Origin: Meghimatium bilineatum
Taxonomy: Eukaryota; Mollusca; Gastropoda; Stylommatophora; Philomycidae
Reading direction: 5' to 3'
Assembly (NCBI GenBank): GCA_034231615.1
Contig: CM067306.1
Coordinates: 33,376,019 to 33,440,018, forward strand
DNA: 64,000 bases
Shown: positions 58,725-64,000 of the stretch, one piece after another
Position numbering within the stretch: position 1 is the first letter of the stretch
Layout: every line of letters starts with the position of its first letter
Made by a program: the position numbers and the translations under genes
The notes under the pieces: generated by a model
Told to the model about the DNA's origin: nothing
Seen by the model: the letters and a program-made list of their open reading frames with translations, nothing else
The model's database searches: none

Positions 58725-59305
58725 AACATACCGACCATTCTTTGATGTTATCAAACATCCCAACCATTCTTTGATGTTATAAAACCGCCCGGTAATTCTT
58801 TAATGCTACTAAAGCTACCGACTATTCCGTGATGCTATCACACCTCCCAACCATTCTTTGATGTTATCAAGCCTCCAGACCATTCCTTGATTTTATCACA
58901 CCTCCCGACCATTCCTTGATATTATCAAACCTCATGACTATTCTTTAATGTCATCAAACCTCCAGACCATTCCTTGAGGTTATCAATTCTCCAGACCATT
59001 CCTTGATGTTATCAAACATCCCGACCATTCCCTGAGATTATAAATCTCGACCATTCCTTGATGTTATCAAACAACTCGACTTTTCCTTAATGCCATCAAA
59101 CCTCTAGACCATTCCTTGAGGTTATCAACCTCCAGACCATTCCTTGATGTTATCACACCTCCAGACCATTCCTTGATGTTATCACACCTCCATACCATTC
59201 CTTGATGTTATCACACCTCCAGACCATTCCTTGATGTTATCACACCTCCAGACCATTCCTTGACGTTATCACACCTCCAGACCATTCCGTGACGTTATCA
59301 ACGAA
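58725..59305. repeat. 29-bp minisatellite
   Basis: About 20 units of CCATTCCTTGATGTTATCAC + ACCTCCAGA. Units are uniform at the right (59140-59300) and diverged at the left, so expansion is recent at the right edge. Confidence 0.95.
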
Positions 59306-59351
59306 ATATTTTCGTCCTCCTACCTCTTCTGCTTCTACTCTCAGCTGTAGT

Positions 59352-59450
59352 TCCATGAGGATAATCTTTGTCCACGAAGGATAATCTTTGTTCATGCAAG
59401 ATAATCTTTGTCCATGCAAGATAAGTTTTGTCCTTGCAGGATCATCTTTG
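59352..59450. repeat. 20-bp minisatellite
   Basis: Five units of AGGATAATCTTTGTCCATGC. Confidence 0.93.
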
Positions 59451-59824
59451 AAGGGGAATGGTGTTTATTTAACTGTCTAAATTACATATACATGAACAGC
59501 ACACATGAAAAAAAAATTAAGAAACAAAATTGTATCGACGCCAGGCAACATTGCTCAATAAAGAAAATCGTCAGAAGTAAAATAAAACAGCGTAAGAGAA
59601 ATGGATTGTTAATGATTGTGTCCTTAAATATAAATTAATGTTTGGTTCAAGGAAGGCACCAAAAGTGATAATATGTTGATGTGGGGTTTAAACCACAACA
59701 AATAGGGAAACACTGTTAAGAGTCTTGCATGTGTTGGCTATGTGCCTGGCCAACAAACAAAAAAGTAATTGAGCAGAATATGGTGTAATATTGGCATTTT
59801 GGAATACAATAAGTTTAGAATATG

Positions 59825-60245
59825 GGTGGTGATAATCTTACATAGACTTGGATGGGTGGGGATAATCTTACATATACTTGGATGGGTGGGGATAATTTTA
59901 CATATACTTGGATGTGCAACGATAATCTTACATAGACTTGGATGTGCAACGATAATCTTAATATAATTGGATGCGTGGGGATAATCTTACATATACTTGG
60001 ATGTGCAACGATAATCTTACATAGACTTGGATGTGCAACGATAATCTTACATAGACTTGGATGGTTGGGGATAATCTTACATATACTTGGATGCGTGGGG
60101 ATAATCTTACATAGACTTGGATGGTTGGGGATAATCTTACAAATACTTGGATGCGTGGGGATAATCTTACATATACTTGGATGTGCAACGATAATCTTAC
60201 ATAGACTTGGATGGGTTGAGATAATCTTATATAGACTTGGATGGC
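59825..60245. repeat. 30-bp minisatellite
   Basis: About 14 units of GATAATCTTACATAGACTTG + GATGGGTGGG, with a GATGTGCAAC variant alternating in blocks. The period of 30 leaves open frames (LGWVGIILHI on +) that are artefacts. Confidence 0.96.
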
Positions 60246-60254
60246 GGTGTGAGA

Positions 60255-60362
60255 ACCCTTGTCTTGTCTAGTCCTTGATTTTATCTTGTCTATGCTTTTA
60301 TGTGTCCCCCTCTGCTTTTTCCACCTTCGACTGTTCTCTTCAGTATTGCTTTTGACAAAGTT
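60255..60362 (-). mobile_element. LINE-B 3' fragment
   Basis: The minus strand reads REQSKVEKAEGDT with LINE-B nucleotide blocks CAGTCGAAGGTGGAAAAAGC and AGAGGGGGACACAT. Direct neighbour of the 30-bp array. Confidence 0.65.
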
Positions 60363-60439
60363 TAATGTAGTAGCACATCAATGAGTTCACAAAGATCTTG
60401 TCATAAGATACTAGAGATAGTTATGGAGATACATTATTG

Positions 60440-61710
60440 TCGACGACAGTCGACATATTACTTGATGATGATGCCCATCTGATCAGTAATAGGCTAATTA
60501 GGATAATGTTGGGAGCAATGAAATCAACACACATAGTTCAGCTGCAGAAAATGAGGAGATCGCTTGACGAACGCAGAGACACAAAAGTACTCAGAAATGC
60601 AGAAAAGCAGAAAAGTTTCAGCGTGTGCCAAGTCATGAAGGAAAGATTCCAAAACCTTACAATGGGAGCGACTGAAAAAAACGCAGCTTTATCCACCAAG
60701 ATTAACGACTCTGTAGAAAACTTACAACCTACCTAAAGCTGACAGCCCCTTAAGGTCTGTACCAGAACAAACCCCTTGAAGTGAAAGGTATGGAATACTA
60801 ATATACATTCAGACCCATGTGAAAGGAATACTAAGTGAGGACGAACAGAACAGTGTGCAGCGAAGGAAAGTCAGCCTCAGTTTCCTGGACGATGAATATT
60901 CACAAGACATATAGGTCAGAGTATACACAGATGGGCCAGCACAGAATGAAGTGAGAAATGAAGGTGCATGTGTATATATAGAATATACACACAAGCCTAG
61001 AGATACGATCAGAACATCAAGAGAGAAATTCTGCAATAACTATGATGCAGAAATCCAGGCAATTACGGTGGAAACTGAAAAACTGCTGAACTTCAACCCT
61101 GGCTCAATGTCCGTGGTATTCCTGACAGAAGCAAGGTCAGTGCTTCAAGCTCTCCGGTCTGGAAAACTAACATAATTACAAAAACCACTTAATGAACTGT
61201 CTTGCCAGTATAGGGTAACCATGCAGTGGATACCCTCTCACTGTGGAATACTAGGAAATGAAAAAAAAAGATCAACTGGATAAGGAAGGTGCTGCCGAAG
61301 ACCAACCAGATGTACCAATCACCTACCATCAGAAAAAACAGATGATCAAGTCAATAAGAAAGCCACAAACACAAACACAAGATGACTATCAGATTATGAA
61401 CAGATCAGATCAATTTGTAATTCTACTTCTCAGAACAGGACACAACTGACTCCGCAGTCACATGTACACAAAATTCAAGATTGGCAACACCGCCATGTGT
61501 ACATGTGAACAGGTAGCACAGAGTACCAAACTTATACTTCAAGAGTGTTCTGAGTATGAAACGCTGACGCGGATTATTGGTCAGAGGAAACAACACTGGA
61601 ATCAAATCTCTATGGGCCACTGTGTAAACTACAAAAGACAGTGATTTTTTATTCAGGAGATAGAATTACAGATATATACATGTTTCAAGTGAATGAAAGA
61701 AGAAGAGGAA
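60440..61710 (+). mobile_element. LINE-A fragment, longest copy
   Basis: In order: RIMLGAMKSTHIVQLQKMRR, DTKVLRNAEKQKSFSVCQVM, KERFQNLTMG, a YTDG-type block at 60915-60935, NYDAEIQAITVETEKLLNFN, PGSMSVVFLTEARSVLQALR, QWIPSHCGI, TYHQKKQMIKSIRKPQTQTQ, CTCEQVAQSTKLILQEC and a GTGAATGAAAGAAGAAGAGG tail. Several stops. It sits in intron 1, ending about 45 bp from the exon 1 donor. Confidence 0.88.
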
Positions 61711-61757
61711 GAATTTGACACACGACAACAACTTATTAAACAATTCTTCGTACTTAC

Positions 61758-62437
61758 CTGACAAGCTCCGCATAATGTCAGAACCACAAGAAACCATTTC
61801 GCTCCCCGAAGCTTCTGGCAGCAACTCAATCTAAACTTGCCCCACCCACACGGGCCGCTACCGTCATCTTTGTTGCTATCATCAAAACTAGAATCATCAA
61901 CCTGTTTACTGTAATCTTTCAAATTTCTGTTGATATGATTCTTAGAGCGAATACTGCCATTTGTAAGTACATTCACGGAAGTATCCGAATTGACGTCGTC
62001 TTTTTCCGGCATCATGTCAATCATTGGACCATGCTTCTCTCCATTAAGAGCATCATCCATGTCTAGTTTTTGAAACTGTGAAATTTTTATCGGACTAGAG
62101 CCGTTAGCTCTTATATCTGAAAGTGAACTATTCTTATCCTCTGGTTCCGACACACCTGACAATGCCATTAACGGGAAATTCTGACAAGCAGAGATGTCGT
62201 TTTCTATTAACGAGAAATTTTCTTGGAGAGTTTCACCGTTGCCATCTGATTCAAAGACGGGGCATGATTTATTCGAAGAAATGATGTGGAAAGCTGAATG
62301 GTCAGGTGTGATACCCGTGTTGTTTATGATGTCTGTTATCCTAGAATTTGAACCAGAAGCTGGTGCCGAGTTCGTCGACTTGGACTGGATGATGGTGTTA
62401 GGGTTGTGGTCATTGTTGTCAATACTGGAACGGCTGT
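61758..62437 (-). CDS. SLCO4A1-like: SLCO exon 1 in window: cytoplasmic N-terminus and start of TM1
   Basis: Residues 1-226. The acceptor is a strong pyrimidine tract ending TCTACAG just before 62437; the donor is CAG|GTAAGTACG at 61757. The frame stays open 89 codons upstream of the first in-frame ATG (62168) back to the acceptor and contains no other ATG. The exon therefore enters in phase 1 from an unseen upstream exon, unless translation starts at 62168, giving a 774-residue protein. Most of the exon is hydrophilic and rich in Ser, Asn and Asp, with many possible phosphorylation sites, as expected for the cytoplasmic tail. It ends with PCGWGKFRLSCCQKLRGAKW followed by the start of TM1. 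The Cys-Gly-Trp-Gly block just before TM1 is typical of the SLCO4 branch as I recall it. Confidence 0.9.
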
Positions 62438-63170
62438 CTGTAGATGAAAAGAGCGAGGAAGGTTGATAAGTTATTAATTAGTTGATAAAATTAGATCTAA
62501 GAGAATCAGTCAGTATCTGTGGCAGAGGGGTTAGTATGAATATAAGGATCAAGGCTGTATAAGAAAATTAATCATCATAATGTTCCGCCTCCGCATCGAA
62601 TGTTGGCTGTGACGGACCTCCAACATCATGCCGTTTGCTTTCGTAGTAGTAACACATAGGATAACACACATGCAATTCGATGTTTCGATTAAAATATCTT
62701 TATAGAGAACACAACACACGACGAGTAAGGAACAACACTATCCATAATCACACCAGTTCCGTAGATAAGGGGATGGGAGTTGGGGGGGGGGTTCAAATCT
62801 TCACTCCCCTCAAGAAAATTGGAAAATGACAGTATTAGGAACTTGCCCAAAAGGGAAGCCAAAAGTCGACACCTCTCCTCCCCCCTCCTTAACGATTCTT
62901 CACAAAAAGGTCATCACGTTATCATCAAAAATATATGATACGCAAAAATACATTAATGTCTCTATTAAGGTAAACCCCTAGTCCTCATCCTGACTATAAT
63001 GTATTTGCGACCTTTGATCACATCTGAATAGCGTTGTCATATATTATCATTGATTGATTTTCAGTAAGGGAGTTGAAGGGGAGTAACGTGTGACCTTGTG
63101 ATAAAGGCCGCATGCATTTGCTGTCGCCACGTCATAAAAAGGGTTGGTTTAAGTTATAATTTACACTCCA
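62438..63170. other. Sequence upstream of the first recognised SLCO exon
   Basis: Immediately left of the acceptor is a good branch-point-like CTTATCAAC and pyrimidine tract. The rest holds no recognised exon: no open frame ending in a phase-1 donor that resembles SLCO was found. A G-run lies at 62781-62790. Confidence 0.45.
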
Positions 63171-63177
63171 ACATAAA

Positions 63178-63258
63178 AAATTCAGTCCTTTACCGTGGAT
63201 CGAACCCTAGACTTTACGAGTGTGAGACCAAAACTGTAACCTCTCGACCATGCATCAG
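63178..63258 (-). mobile_element. tRNA-derived SINE head
   Basis: On the minus strand GATGCATGGTCGAGAGGTTA (A-box region), a TTGGTCTCACACTCGTAAAG anticodon-like arm and CTAGGGTTCGATCCACGG (B box) have tRNA spacing. No acceptor-stem pairing is apparent, so this is not called as a tRNA gene. Confidence 0.65.
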
Positions 63259-63343
63259 ACAAGTTAAAATGATGATGTTCGTCCGTCGTGATCGACGATG
63301 ACAAAAAACTCAACCATAATAATAATAACAATAAATAATAAAG

Positions 63344-63505
63344 TTAATAGTGCGTTTTTAAATGACTAGCAAGTCCAATGCGAGCACACAATGTTCTTTT
63401 ACAGAATTGACAACAATAGAAGGTATCTATGTAAGGTTGAGATGTTTTTTCTTTTCTACGTGTCTGCTTCTGTCTTGCAGTTTCTTGTCTGAATTCTTCC
63501 GCTAC
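63344..63505 (-). mobile_element. LINE-E 3' end (zinc-finger terminus)
   Basis: The minus strand reads EEFRQETARQKQTRRKEKTS, then CCQFCKRTLCARIGLASHLK and THY, stop. The C-x2-C...H-x3-H finger with ARIGL matches the LINE-E end at 50.9-51.0 kb, here with both histidines intact. Confidence 0.8.
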
Positions 63506-64000
63506 TAGTGCTCCCGTTACAGCATTAGGACAAGTTAAAATAGTACATGACTGATAACAGTTTAATTTTATATCGAGGTCTGTCTCCAACTCCTATCGGT
63601 TAGCAGGGATTTGTTCTGAGAACTGGGTGCGACTTACCGTTGTTTTACAGCTCGGTCACGACATCTGTTCTTGTTAAATCGACTTCAGTTTTTATTTTTA
63701 GTTTCTGACCTATGGCGACTCAACCATCTCCCAACTCCCTTAACCGTATTTTTTGTTGTCATCCATCACAAGTGATGATGGTAATTTTTTACATCTACTT
63801 TAGAAATTTAGTTACAGTTATGTTCTTGACTGTGAGTTCGTAGTTTGACTAATAAGCCCTATTCTGACCGCAAATGTCCTTGGATATTTCACGCATGGAA
63901 TACAACTGTAGATGGTTTTTGGAATACCACTGTAGATGGTTTTTGGCGTAACCGTGACTTGCTAGCTAATCTTCGCTGTTGAGCTGCTGCATTTCTTCTC
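63506..64000. other. Unassigned sequence at right edge
   Basis: No gene recognised. A 24-bp direct duplication GGAATACMACTGTAGATGGT + TTTTGG is present at 63897-63945. Confidence 0.45.

Larger units (their letters stand above)
16103..62437 (-). other. SLCO4A1-like: SLCO/OATP transporter gene (13 coding exons, 5' end missing)
   Basis: This is the only host protein gene I can assemble. The product is a plasma-membrane organic anion transporter of the SLCO family, which moves amphipathic anions such as steroid and thyroid hormone conjugates in animals generally; the substrate here is unknown. Thirteen exons join in frame with intron phases 0,1,1,2,1,1,1,2,0,2,1,0. Introns run from 834 to 9034 bp. 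The 863 readable residues give a Ser/Asn/Asp-rich cytoplasmic N-terminus of about 210 residues, twelve predicted spans, the signature WVGAWWIGFL (421-430), a cysteine-rich loop (617-691), RCVPDHQRSFGLGIQW (721-736) and an acidic C-tail ending TKL. SLCO proteins are usually 640-850 residues, so little is missing. The first exon or exons were not identified. No disabling frameshift or stop was found, so the gene looks functional. Confidence 0.93.

Noticed and set aside
59769-60271. Repeat proteins LGWVGIILHI and YVRLSPRIQV
   Set aside because: 30-bp minisatellite; frames open on both strands.
62560-62645. Short minus-strand frame starting MMLEVRHSQHSMRRR as the missing first SLCO exon
   Set aside because: Its only nearby donor (GAG|GTCCGT) is weak and leaves phase 0, while exon 1 needs phase 1.
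63178-63258. Functional tRNA gene
   Set aside because: A and B boxes are present but the acceptor stem does not pair and the anticodon stem is poor.

Overview
This window is animal nuclear DNA: AT-rich, with spliced exons, very long microsatellites, many minisatellites and decayed retrotransposons. There is no bacterial-style gene packing. The retroelement families point to a lophotrochozoan, most likely a gastropod mollusc: RNase H LINEs ending in a CxC...HxxxC motif, a LINE ending in a C2H2-like finger with 'ARIGL', and SINEs with a GTCG/CGAC core. That placement is inference.

One host gene was found, on the minus strand. It is an organic anion transporter of the SLCO/OATP family, closest to the SLCO4A1 type from memory. 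I assembled 13 coding exons from splice sites and reading phase: 62437-61758, 55382-55211, 46176-45895, 42243-42144, 37688-37567, 34676-34515, 30461-30372, 25497-25293, 24020-23861, 21909-21719, 19703-19639, 17301-17108 and 16273-16103 (stop TGA). All twelve junctions keep the frame. Eleven introns are GT-AG; the last is GC-AG with a perfect GCAAGT donor. They encode 863 residues with twelve predicted membrane spans, the OATP signature WVGAWWIGFL, a cysteine-rich Kazal-like extracellular loop and a possible C-terminal PDZ ligand (TKL). The 5'-most coding part lies upstream of exon 1 and was not found. Residue numbers below start at the first complete codon of the 62437-61758 exon.

Everything else is repeat. 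1-16.1 kb, downstream of the gene, holds (CAGA)n, a (TGTA)n tract of about 3.5 kb with no interruption, a 42-bp array, two opposed copies of one TA-flanked transposon, SINEs and LINE pieces. The introns hold LINE fragments, informally labelled here: LINE-A (RNase H, GAA-rich tail), LINE-B (ends TSNVVPLRP-like), LINE-C ((ATT)n tail), LINE-D ((GATA)n tail), LINE-E (zinc-finger end) and LINE-F. They also hold two related SINE families (SINE1, SINE2; GAA tails), two hAT-type MITEs with perfect 8-bp duplications, Tigger-like MITEs, fold-back elements and over a dozen minisatellites.

The most unusual feature is how the minisatellites relate to functional sequence. The 34-bp array in intron 7 is built from the 5' splice site of exon 7, repeated about 37 times, so a ladder of donor-like sites follows the real donor. 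Two more arrays abut splice sites of the same gene (exon 10 donor, exon 12 acceptor). Two others are expansions of internal segments of interspersed repeats. No rRNA, functional tRNA, CRISPR or operon structure was seen.
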